Part shown: one piece after another, positions 9,360 through 18,900 of the stretch
How positions within the stretch are numbered: position 1 is the first letter of the stretch
How the letters are laid out: every line of letters starts with the position of its first letter
From: JAFDVL01 sp963794955
GTDB lineage: Bacteria > Acidobacteriota > Blastocatellia > RBC074
NCBI GenBank assembly: GCA_963794955.1
Contig: CAWCGF010000004.1
Coordinates: 93,555-157,554, forward strand
Direction: 5' to 3'
Length of the DNA: 64,000 nt
Made by a program: the position numbers and the translations under genes
The notes under the pieces: generated by a model
Told to the model about the DNA's origin: nothing
Seen by the model: only the letters and a program-made list of their open reading frames with translations
Databases searched by the model: none

Positions 9360-12300
9360 ATGAAGGATGTGATCGGTTGGTTCGCGGACTTTTTTGCCTG
9401 GGTCAAAGATAAAATGGCGTTTGAGGAAACGCGGCAGGCCTTGCTGAATGATCTGGGGTTGGACGCGCCTGCCACCACACCACAGCCGAACATTCCGCAA
9501 TCCAATATTGATAGTATCAAAAGCTATCAGCAGGCGACCAATCCCGACAAACAAGCATTGACGACAGTGCTCTCTGATATTCGCGCCATCGTCACTTCGC
9601 TGGTTCAATTCTTCCTCTCGCTCAATCTCAGCCCGTCGCAAGCGGTCGAATTTACGCATCGCGCCTTGAACCTGCTCGCACTCAACTACTTTCGTTTGCG
9701 CGAGCCACACTATTTTTACTGGGCGCAATTGCTCGGCTTTATCGAAGACACCGGAACCCCGTTTCTCAGCGGCAAAGTCAGTTGGGATCGCATCGTAAGC
9801 CTTTGCACCGACGGCGTCTTGTATCTGCTGAAAACGCTAGTCGTCGCCCTCGATGACGAAGAGGAAGCACAAGACAGATCCGATTTCTATTTTGCCGCGA
9901 TAGCGGGACTGTTGGCTTTTCTTTTCAAAGAAAACAATCGCTCACTTTATGGCTGGGATGCCGCGCCGGAATCGTCTTTGGTCAACGCCGACCAGATTTC
10001 CAAACGGATGCTGAGCACAGTATTCTTCAGCGAAGAAATAGACCCGGTCAATAACACTGTCACCAAGAAACAGATCAGCTCGTCGCTCTACTTTTTAACC
10101 ACACCGCAAGGCGGGCCAGGATTATTTGTCACGCTTGGCGGCGGCGGCGAGCTGGCAGCGCCAATGGGCGACAAGTGGAAAGTGATCTTTAAGATGAGTT
10201 CGGGCGCGCTGGTGGATATGACGATTGGCGGTGAAAAAATCTTCACGATTCGCGGGCCTGCTGGCGGCCCGACGGACATCCGCACGAGCCTGGCGCTGCA
10301 ATCGGTACCGGATGAAACCAATCGTTCGTTTGTGTTGCCGGATGATAGCGCGACACATATTGAAATCGGCAACATCGCGTTTTCTGTTGCCCTCAATTCT
10401 GCCGAAGCCGAAATTAAATTCTCGCTCAACGAATGCGCGCTGGTCATCGCCACCAAAGACAATGATGGCTTTCTGGCCTCGCTGCTGCCGAGTGAGGGCT
10501 TGCGACTGCCCTTTAATTTCGGCATCGGCGCAGGCAATAAACGTGGGCTATACACCGAAGGCAACATTCCGTTTTTATCCGGCAGATCAACTGGCGGATC
10601 ACAACCCTTCCTCGCGCCCCATCATGCATTGCTTGCCAGCGCCGCTGGCTCAGAACCCGAACCACCTGTGCCTGTTGCTGGCGCGATTGGCAAGGGGTTT
10701 AGCGTTCCTATTGCGATTGGCAAATCCCTTGGCCCCGTCAATTTTCATACATTGTTGCTCAAGCTCGCAGCCAATGAATCCACGGCTGATCCATCTGATC
10801 TGGCAGCAGAAATGAGTGTCGCGCTCAGCCTGAAGCTCGGCCCCGTTTTCCTAAGCATTGATCGGCTCGGCTTTCAATTTAATTTGGCCTTTCCCGAAAG
10901 TGGCGGCAATCTGGTTTTTGCTGATTTATCGGTTGGGCCAGCCTTACCGCGCGGCGTTGCCGTGGTGGTCGAATCGGCAGCCGTCACGGGCGGAGGATTT
11001 CTGTTTCTCGATCAGGAGCGCGGGCAATATGCAGGCGTCGTGCAACTGACGTTTGAAAGCGGCTTGTCGGTCAAGGCCTTGGGTTTGATTGCGACGCGGT
11101 TGCCGGATGGCGCAAAGGGCTTTTCGCTGCTGATTATCATCACGGCTGAAGGCTTCGCGCCGATTCAGCTTGGCCTGGGATTCAAGCTCACGGGTATCGG
11201 CGGCCTGATTGCCATTAATCGCACGTTTGACGAAAACATCTTGCGCGATGGCATCAAAAATCGCACGCTCGACAGCGTGCTGTTCCCGCCCAATCCTGTA
11301 CGCGATGCCCTGCAACTGCTCAGCACGCTCAACAAAGTCTTCCCGATTTCTAAAGGTCATCACTTGTTTGGCCCCGTCGTGCAAATCGAATGGGGCACGC
11401 CCACGCTCATTACGATGCAATTGGGTATTGTGCTGGAAATCGGCGCGCGGCTGCGCCTGTTGGTGATGGGACAGCTCGAAGCGATTCTGCCGAAGAAGGA
11501 AAACGACCTGCTACGCATCAAAATGGATGCCATCGGCATTCTGGATTTCGATCAGGGCACGGCGTCGCTGGATGCCGCGTTGTTCGATTCGCGGCTGCTG
11601 AAAAAGTTCGTGCTGACGGGCGGCATGGCAATGCGGTTAAAGTGGAAAGGCGCGCCGAACTTCGCGCTCGCCATTGGCGGTCTGCATCACGCTTTCAATC
11701 CGCCCGCAAATTTCCCCAAGCTGGATCGTATCGCTATTAACTTGAGCGCAGGCGACAATCCGCGCCTGACCTGCGAAGCCTATTTCGCCGTCACGTCGAA
11801 CACCGTGCAATTCGGCGCAAACGCCAGCCTGTATGCGGCGGCGCACGGCTTCAGCATCGAAGGCAATATTGGCTTCGATGTGTTGATTCAACTCAACCCG
11901 TTTCACTTCCTGGCGGAATTTCACGCTTCGATTCAACTCAAACGCGGCTCGCGCAATTTATTCAAGGTTTCGGTGGAAGGCGCATTGGAAGGCCCGCGCC
12001 CCTTGCGCGTCAAAGGCAAAGCAACGTTTGAAATCTTCTGGTGCGACATCTCAATCAGCTTTAATAAAACCTTGGTCGAAGGCGAAGCGCCGCCGCCGCC
12101 GCCCGCGATCAATGCACTGAATGAATTGAAAAAGGCGCTGAGCGATGTGCGCAATTGGAGCGGTCAGCTTCCTGCGGGCGAGCGACAAATGGTCGCGCTG
12201 CGCGAAATCATTCGTGCAGGCGAAATCGCGGTTCACCCTTTGGGAAAAATTGCCGTCAAACAAACTGTCGCGCCCATTAACCTGACGCGCGATATTGAGA

Positions 12301-12908
12301 AGTTTGGCGACACCACGCCGAGCGGCCCGCGCCGCTTTACAATCACCAACGTGATGATGGGCGGTCAGCCACAAACGCCGACAAAACTCACTGACTTTTT
12401 TGCGCCTGCGCAATTCTTTGCAATGTCGGATGAGCAGAAAATTTCCAGCCCGGCGTTTGAAGTGATGGAAGCAGGATTGATGATCGGCTCCGATAGCTTT
12501 GCGTTCAGCAATGCAGATCGCCTGGACGCGCCTTTGGAGTACGAAACCTTTATTGTGGACACGCTTCCGCCGCCACCGCAACCGCAACCGTCACCGCCGA
12601 AATATGCCTTGAACGATGCGCGCTTATTCGAGCAGGCACGGTTTGGCGCTGCCGGTCTAAGCCGTGTGCGAACCAGCGGGACGGCAAAATATCAAAACAT
12701 TAAGCGCGTCAACAAAGTCACATTGACGAAACCGGGCTGGGCGATTGCTTCCACCAATGATTTGTCGCTGCAACCGATTCCCGGCACCGAGGGCAGCAAG
12801 TCCTTGACGTATTCTGAAACGCAACAACTGCTAAGCCAATTCAAGCAACAGAATCCCGGCGCAGCCAAGCAACGGCAGGTCGTGCCGAGTTTTGAAGTTG
12901 GCGGATGA
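9360..12908 (+). CDS. DUF6603-type giant protein (1182 aa)
   Basis: This 1182-residue protein has no signal peptide and no clear membrane helix. The N-terminal 110 residues are helical. From about residue 440 to 910 it has a long glycine- and beta-strand-rich region with blocks such as LGPVFLSIDRLGFQF, LPRGVAVVVESAAVTGGGF, GFAPIQLGLGFKLTGIGGL and FGPVVQIEWGTPTLITMQLG, which I recognise as DUF6603-like. A proline run (EAPPPPPAIN, about residue 905) separates it from a C-terminal region of about 270 residues. No biochemical function is established for this domain. The gene lies between the PhoD-like gene and the 908-aa gene, all in the same direction. The ATG follows the duplicated AAGGAG site. 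Confidence 0.8.
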   Translation: MKDVIGWFADFFAWVKDKMAFEETRQALLNDLGLDAPATTPQPNIPQSNIDSIKSYQQATNPDKQALTTVLSDIRAIVTSLVQFFLSLNLSPSQAVEFTHRALNLLALNYFRLREPHYFYWAQLLGFIEDTGTPFLSGKVSWDRIVSLCTDGVLYLLKTLVVALDDEEEAQDRSDFYFAAIAGLLAFLFKENNRSLYGWDAAPESSLVNADQISKRMLSTVFFSEEIDPVNNTVTKKQISSSLYFLTTPQGGPGLFVTLGGGGELAAPMGDKWKVIFKMSSGALVDMTIGGEKIFTIRGPAGGPTDIRTSLALQSVPDETNRSFVLPDDSATHIEIGNIAFSVALNSAEAEIKFSLNECALVIATKDNDGFLASLLPSEGLRLPFNFGIGAGNKRGLYTEGNIPFLSGRSTGGSQPFLAPHHALLASAAGSEPEPPVPVAGAIGKGFSVPIAIGKSLGPVNFHTLLLKLAANESTADPSDLAAEMSVALSLKLGPVFLSIDRLGFQFNLAFPESGGNLVFADLSVGPALPRGVAVVVESAAVTGGGFLFLDQERGQYAGVVQLTFESGLSVKALGLIATRLPDGAKGFSLLIIITAEGFAPIQLGLGFKLTGIGGLIAINRTFDENILRDGIKNRTLDSVLFPPNPVRDALQLLSTLNKVFPISKGHHLFGPVVQIEWGTPTLITMQLGIVLEIGARLRLLVMGQLEAILPKKENDLLRIKMDAIGILDFDQGTASLDAALFDSRLLKKFVLTGGMAMRLKWKGAPNFALAIGGLHHAFNPPANFPKLDRIAINLSAGDNPRLTCEAYFAVTSNTVQFGANASLYAAAHGFSIEGNIGFDVLIQLNPFHFLAEFHASIQLKRGSRNLFKVSVEGALEGPRPLRVKGKATFEIFWCDISISFNKTLVEGEAPPPPPAINALNELKKALSDVRNWSGQLPAGERQMVALREIIRAGEIAVHPLGKIAVKQTVAPINLTRDIEKFGDTTPSGPRRFTITNVMMGGQPQTPTKLTDFFAPAQFFAMSDEQKISSPAFEVMEAGLMIGSDSFAFSNADRLDAPLEYETFIVDTLPPPPQPQPSPPKYALNDARLFEQARFGAAGLSRVRTSGTAKYQNIKRVNKVTLTKPGWAIASTNDLSLQPIPGTEGSKSLTYSETQQLLSQFKQQNPGAAKQRQVVPSFEVGG

Positions 12909-12933
12909 GGTGATCATGGACTTCAAGAAGATA

Positions 12934-13050
12934 GAACCACGAAGGGAAGGAGTGAGAGAGCGACAATACGATAATGGGCTAGGACTCTTCTCTCGATCCC
13001 TCTTTCTGTCTGTCTCTCCTTCGTGCTCTTCGTGTTCTTCGTAGTGAATT
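12934..13050. repeat. Intergenic inverted repeat of the ACGAAG type
   Basis: The left arm contains ACCACGAAGGGAAGGAG (from about 12937). The right arm, around 13018-13045, contains CTCCTTCGTG followed by CTTCGTGTTCTTCGTAGTG, an imperfect reverse complement built from a CTTCGTG-like unit. Read on the minus strand it gives the low-complexity peptide HYEEHEEHEG, a well-known spurious translation of this repeat type. It fills the gap before the 908-aa gene and is not coding. Confidence 0.6.
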
Positions 13051-13069
13051 TCTTTTTCTGGAAAGCTAT

Positions 13070-15796
13070 ATGCCGAACGCAAATGTTATCTTTCTGCCGT
13101 GGGCGCGACAGGGCGCGGCGGCGAACATTCAGGCGACAGACACGCTGACCGCGAACCAATCCAGCCGCGTTGCCTTGCCCGTGCAGTTTCAACTGAATAA
13201 CCAACCTGTGACGATGCCGGTGCGACTGTTTGGCTCCAGTGAAGTGACCAGCATTGATTCGCATCAGGTCGTTCGCACCGATCCGCGCAATGGCACAGTG
13301 GATTTCGAGCCGAATTATTTCGCGGCGATAGAATTTGATCGGCCTGATTTTCCGTGGCTGTTTACGCCTGCGAAAGCCGATGCCGAAGGACGCTTGCGCC
13401 CGTGGCTCTGCCTGATCGTAGTGAAAAAACAGACAGGCGTGACGCTGCGCACGGATCGTACGTTGCCACAGCCGGTGCTGGAAATTGTCTCGCCTGCAAA
13501 ACCTGCCGATGAACTGCCTGACTTGTCGGAATCGTGGGCGTGGGCGCATACACAACTTGCCAGCCAGGTAAATGCTACGCCTGCCGAATTGACGGACATC
13601 CTAAACAAACGGCCTGAGCTGTCAGTCGCGCGGTTGCTCTGTCCACGCAGACTGCAACCATCAACAGAATATATCGCCTGTGTCGTTCCGGCCTTTGAGC
13701 TTGGACGCAAGGCAGGACTCAATTTACCGATCACGTCTGCGGAAGAAGCGAAACTTGATCCCGCGTGGTTGTCTGGCGCGCAGGCTCCGGCCAACGTCAA
13801 GCTGCCGGTGTATTTTCACTGGGAATTTCGCACTGCCGTTGAGGGAGATTTTGAATCGTTGGTGACGTTGCTGGAAGCGCGTGCGATTCCGCCCGAAGTC
13901 GGGAAACGCCCGATGGATATTAGTCATCCAGGCTTCCCCGCTCCAAATGGCGTAACGCTCGGCTTAGAGGGCGCGTTGCAACCGCTCAACGCGACGCCCA
14001 CAGATTGGCCAGCGAATCAGCGGCAGGCATTTCAAGGCGAACTCAAAAAAATCATCAATGCTCCCGACCAGACGCCCACCGATGCGAACAGCACGCCGTT
14101 GCTCGCGCCGCCGCTTTACGGTCGCTGGTACGCGGCCCGCAATCAGGTGGGCATTCCCGTGCCAACGTGGCTGGACGATTTGAACCTTGATCCGCGCCAT
14201 CGCGTGACCGCAGGCGTTGGCACGCAGGTCATTCAGGAACAGCAGGAACAGTTGATGGCTTCGGCGTGGGAGCAGTTGGGCGAAATCGAACGCGCTAATC
14301 AACGCCTGCGACAAGCGCAATTGAGCGTAGCGGTCAATGCTAGTTTGCACGTGCGCGTTTTCAGTCGCCTGTCGCAAGACGCGTTGTTTCAGGTGGTTGC
14401 TCCGGCACAGGCGCGCTTGGCGTGGCCGGAGGCTGCGGCACCGACTGTCAAAATGACTTTGCAACAACGCATCAATAATACTGCCGTGCCGATGCAGGCT
14501 GTCTCGTCCCCGCTTCGCCGATTAGCCCGCCCACGCGGTGTCATCAGTCGGCGCGTCGTCACCCAGGGCGGCGTTCGCACGGGCGCGCTGGTCAGCAAGC
14601 TGAATATTCAAATCATCGCCAAGACGCTGCCAAATCCAACTGGTTTGGTGACGTTCAATCAGGTCTCAGAAAGCGTCGCAAATCTTTCGCCGACCGTTCG
14701 TTATCAAAATGGAACGGAAAGGGCCGTCAGCCTAATGCGAGGCCGTCGGCTCTTTAGAATTCTGCCCGAAGGCGAACCGATGCCGAATGTCACAGCACGT
14801 ATCGCCGGGCCTGACAGCGCGGACGCCGCCCGGTTTCGTCAGGCAGCGATTGCCCATCTGGCCAAAGTCAATCCGGGCAAAATCGGCTTTATCTTTGCTC
14901 AACGCGCTTCCCTGCCGACAACAAATGTTCAGACCGCCCTGCTGGGGCGACTCAATCCAGCACTAACGATCAAAGCGCGAACGCGCGCGTCTATCCCAAA
15001 CATTGACAATCAGCCGCCACAGGTGGATCCGTTGGAGCCGATCATGGCAGCGCCTGAATTTCCGCAACCGATGTACGAGGCATTGCGCGACTTGTCACAG
15101 GATTTCATGTTGCCGGGGCTACAGTTCATTCCGCCGAACACCGTCACGTTGCTGAAAACCAATCCCACTTTTATCGAAGCTTTTTTGGTTGGACTCAACA
15201 CGGAAATGGCGCGCGAATTATTGTGGCGCGACTTTCCGACCGATCAGCGCGGCACCTACTTCCGCCAGTTTTGGGATACAAGTGCAAGTGCAGTGCAACA
15301 ATCGGACATTGGCCTTATTCACGGTTGGGGAACCAAACGACTTGGCAGCAATGTCATTAGTGGCGGCGTAGACAATCAGTTGGTCTTGTTGATTCGCGGC
15401 GAACTCTTGCGACGTTACCCAACGGCGGTGATTTATGCGGCCAAGGCGGTGATGAACAATGGCAGACGCGTGCCCGGCACCGAAGAACGTTATCCGCTCT
15501 TTCGCGGCACACTGCAACCGGACATAACATTCATTGGCTTCAATTTGCTGCGTGCTGAAGCCGTCGCCCATCCCGGCTGGTTCTTTGTGATTCAGGAACA
15601 ACCGACGGAACCGCGCTTCGGCTTTGATGTTGGCACAGATTTCGGCGCAGCTTGGCATGTTTCCGTCAAGACTGCGCCGCCTGCTTCGTTAAGCATTCCG
15701 GCGAATGCACGCTGGGGCAAGAATTCCGCGCACATGGCCTTCATCACGCGACAACAGCCTGTGCGCATTGCGATTCACGCCACGAAAATGGTCTAA
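13070..15796 (+). CDS. Large uncharacterised protein (908 aa) of the giant-protein block
   Basis: I do not recognise a characterised family. The 908-residue protein has no signal peptide and no transmembrane segment. Blocks that look strongly constrained are VVRTDPRNGTVDFEPNYF and IEFDRPDFPWLFTP (residues 65-105), RPWLCLIVVKK (about 112), LPDLSESWAWAH (about 150) and LLWRDFPTDQRGTYFRQFWD (about 720). A helical, glutamine-rich segment near residues 385-430 (QEQQEQLMASAWEQLGEIER) could form a coiled coil. No nucleotide-binding or catalytic motif was found. Strand, size and absence of targeting signals match the next two genes, which suggests a shared cytoplasmic or released assembly. The ATG at 13070 has only a weak GGAAAG upstream. 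Confidence 0.7.
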   Translation: MPNANVIFLPWARQGAAANIQATDTLTANQSSRVALPVQFQLNNQPVTMPVRLFGSSEVTSIDSHQVVRTDPRNGTVDFEPNYFAAIEFDRPDFPWLFTPAKADAEGRLRPWLCLIVVKKQTGVTLRTDRTLPQPVLEIVSPAKPADELPDLSESWAWAHTQLASQVNATPAELTDILNKRPELSVARLLCPRRLQPSTEYIACVVPAFELGRKAGLNLPITSAEEAKLDPAWLSGAQAPANVKLPVYFHWEFRTAVEGDFESLVTLLEARAIPPEVGKRPMDISHPGFPAPNGVTLGLEGALQPLNATPTDWPANQRQAFQGELKKIINAPDQTPTDANSTPLLAPPLYGRWYAARNQVGIPVPTWLDDLNLDPRHRVTAGVGTQVIQEQQEQLMASAWEQLGEIERANQRLRQAQLSVAVNASLHVRVFSRLSQDALFQVVAPAQARLAWPEAAAPTVKMTLQQRINNTAVPMQAVSSPLRRLARPRGVISRRVVTQGGVRTGALVSKLNIQIIAKTLPNPTGLVTFNQVSESVANLSPTVRYQNGTERAVSLMRGRRLFRILPEGEPMPNVTARIAGPDSADAARFRQAAIAHLAKVNPGKIGFIFAQRASLPTTNVQTALLGRLNPALTIKARTRASIPNIDNQPPQVDPLEPIMAAPEFPQPMYEALRDLSQDFMLPGLQFIPPNTVTLLKTNPTFIEAFLVGLNTEMARELLWRDFPTDQRGTYFRQFWDTSASAVQQSDIGLIHGWGTKRLGSNVISGGVDNQLVLLIRGELLRRYPTAVIYAAKAVMNNGRRVPGTEERYPLFRGTLQPDITFIGFNLLRAEAVAHPGWFFVIQEQPTEPRFGFDVGTDFGAAWHVSVKTAPPASLSIPANARWGKNSAHMAFITRQQPVRIAIHATKMV

Positions 15797-15807
15797 AGGA
15801 AAAAACA

Positions 15808-15920
15808 GAGCAAAAGGCGAAAGGCACGGAAATCAAAAGTTAAAAGGTCGGCACTTGATTTCAGAAATTCAGAAAAGGCTTTGCTTCCGAATCCCCCTTT
15901 TGCCTTTTGAGATTTGCTTT
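15808..15920. repeat. Intergenic palindromic repeat family A, copy 2 (core inverted)
   Basis: The arms GAGCAAAAGGCGAAAGG (15808 onward) and CCTTTTGCCTTTTGAG (about 15896-15911) flank a core. That core (CACTTGATTTCAGAAATTCAG...GCTTTGCTTCCGAA) is the reverse complement of the core in the 9226 and 49412 copies. The opposite orientation within the same kind of arms shows the unit can sit in either direction. Confidence 0.7.
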
Positions 15921-15939
15921 TTGATTTCTTACAAAGTCT

Positions 15940-18900
15940 ATGTTCAATCATCGAATCTCGCCACCACCTGTGTTTGCCACTGTTCCGCCGCCAGAGATGA
16001 ATGTGCAACTGATTGCCTCGGATCGGCCTTTGGCGTTGTTTCCCGTGCGATTGGAAACCCGTTTCTTTGCGCAACCGGATGGCAATTTTGAATTGCGGGT
16101 GCGCGTGTATCCCGATCAGATTCACCTCGATTCACACGAACCGGAATTGACGGCGCAGGAAAAACTCTGGGGCGAACATTTTTGGGAACACCTGTGGCGG
16201 GCGGGCAATGATGAAGAGGCGCGCAAACGGGCCTGGCAACAACTGGTCGAACGTTTTGACGCCAACCGTGCGGCGTGGATTGCGCGCATGCTGAAGCCGC
16301 TCAATTCTGAGGAGCGTCCGACAACGCCTGTTCCCGCCCATCAACCGTTGCCGAAGCCGATCCGCTTTCCTATCCCGGCGCTCAAACTAGATAACGAATC
16401 GTGGTCGCGGGCACCGCTCGCGCGTGCTTTGCCGGATCGCTGGGTCGCAGTTGCCTATTCGCGTGGCGTGCTCGTCACCACCATTTTCGGCAAAGATATT
16501 CCTGATCCACTAGCGGCTGGCCCCAATCCCAAAATCGAAGTTAATCTCCCCGATGATCAGCTTGCCCTAGACGATGGCATGAAATGGATGGTGGATTTCG
16601 ATGAAGCCGAAAAGGTCGGGATGGGATTACGGCTCAAGCTCAGCAAGGATGTTGCCACTGCTGGTTTGGATTTGCTGTTGGTGCTGGGTGTCAAAACGAA
16701 AAGCAACGGCGAAGAATCTGCCAAACGCCTCAGCGATTTGTTCGACGCGCATCATTATACCGATGGCCTGGGCTTCGTGTTGCACGGCACACCTTCCAAC
16801 AACACGGCGGAAGCCCCCTCCGGTTTCAGTTCCCGCGATCCCGGTCAGGAATTGAGTTATGCGGCGGAACAAAACACAATGGCGTTTCAACCAGGCGATG
16901 GATCAAACGGCGATTCATTGACCGCTGCGTTGGGGGTGCAACGCGACCTTGCCACAAAGTCGTTCGGCAACTTAGCCAACGCCAATGCCAAAGAACAACT
17001 CGAGGCGCGACAGATGAACACGGCGCTCTGGGCGGCGACCTGGGGTTATTACCTGCAACATCTGATCGGTATTGAAAACACGGGGCTGACGCTGGAGGAT
17101 ATTGGCTGGACGCGCGATCATTTCACCCAATTTGTGCGCGCTGCCGGGCCATTGCCCCTGCTCAGAATCGGCAAACAGCCTTACGGGATTTTACCCGTAA
17201 CTTCGCTGGATAACTGGACGCCGAAAGCAGGCGAAGAAGCACAGCACGCGCGCGACCTGGCGTTGAAATCGTGGCTCATGAAATTGCGGGATCGCGTTTG
17301 GCGACCGAATCTGGCGGAAGTCCCGCGCCTGGGCCGTAGTGCTGACCCTGATCGTGATTTGGCGGAAGTGATGCGTACCGATGGCATGTCATCCAGCTAT
17401 ACCGTGCGCTCTTTAATGGGGCGACATTACCTGCAACATCTGTGGGCGTTTCTTGGCTTCGAGATGGATAATCCGCAATGGTGGGCGAAGCAGGAACAAT
17501 TGACCGGCATCATGCTGCGGACGCTGGAAGCGAGGTTTACCCCGCGATTGGCGCGCGCGGCCTATGGACATCAGGTTTCGTTATTGAAATCACCGTTGGT
17601 GCAAGCGGGCGCAGTATCGGAAACAACGCCGCTCGCACCAAATTACATTCAGGTCTTACTCACCGCACAAAAGCTCAGCGACATTCAGACAGAACCTGCT
17701 GCTGCCATCAGCTTGTTACAAACTTTGCTGCGACATTCGATGCTGCTGGAGTTGGGGAATGCCGCAGCCCATATTCTCTTCAAAAATGGCACAGCACTGC
17801 CAATCCTTTTTAAGGATCAGGAACTTATAGACGTACAAGCGCAATCCAGCGAAATGCCAACCTATTCGTGGCAACTCAAGCGCGTTGTTCCGGCGGTCAC
17901 AGGCACACTGACGCTCGGTGAACATTTACTAAAATTGAACTCGTTTCAGGACGCAAGCGTTGCCCCGCTCGGCGACTTTCGCAGCAGCCTGAAACACCTC
18001 TCCACGCTCAGCACGGGCCGGCTGGAGCGCTTGTTGGCAGGCACGCTCGACCTTTGCACGCATCGGCTGGATGCCTGGATCACATCGTTTGCAACGAAGC
18101 GATTGAGCATAATGCGCAAGGCCAACCCGACCGGGATTTCTTTTGGCGGTTACGGCTGGGTGGAGAACCTGAAGATTGCGCCAACACGACCTGTCGTGAC
18201 GCCTCCGGTTGGCGAACAAGCTCCGATTGTGCAAGTGCCGGATGATCCGGGCTTTGTCCATACGCCTTCGCTCACGCAGGCTGCGACCGTGGCGCTGTTG
18301 CGCAATGGTCATCTGACGCATTCAACCCCGGCAGTACGCGATTTGCTGGCGCTTGATCTTTCCTCCGAACGGGTGCGGTTGGCCAAGTGGCTGCTGGATG
18401 GAGTGCGACAAGGGCAACCGCTCGGTGCGCTGCTCGGCTACCGCTTTGAGCGACGCTTGCACGAAGTAAAACTGGATCGCTTCATCAAGCCGTTCCGCGA
18501 CCTTGCACCTCTCGTTGCAAAAAAGCTGGAGCAAACGGATTTGCCCGTCGAATCCATCGCAGCCAACAATGTCGTGGATGGCTTAAAGCTGCGCCAGCTT
18601 TGGAAAGAAAAAGGCGCGGCAATCTTCGCGGGTCGCCCCCTGCCACAGCCAACGATGGGCGCAGTCTTTCAAACCACGGTTGCGGAACTGAATGCGCTGG
18701 ATGAGGCCGTAGATGCGGTCAGCGATGCCGTCGTCGCCGAAAGCGTCTATCAAGTTGTGCGTGGCAACACCGCGCGCGCCGCCAGCACAGTTGATGCTAT
18801 CGCGCGCGGTGAAGCGCCTCCGCCGGAATTGGAAGTTGTAAAAACGCCGCGCAGCGGCATTGCGTTAACGCATCGCCTGGTGACGCTGTTCAGCGGTGAC

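Noticed and set aside
12831..13082. Minus-strand ORF giving a YEEHEEHEGE peptide
   Set aside because: Low-complexity translation of the ACGAAG inverted repeat, a well-known spurious ORF.
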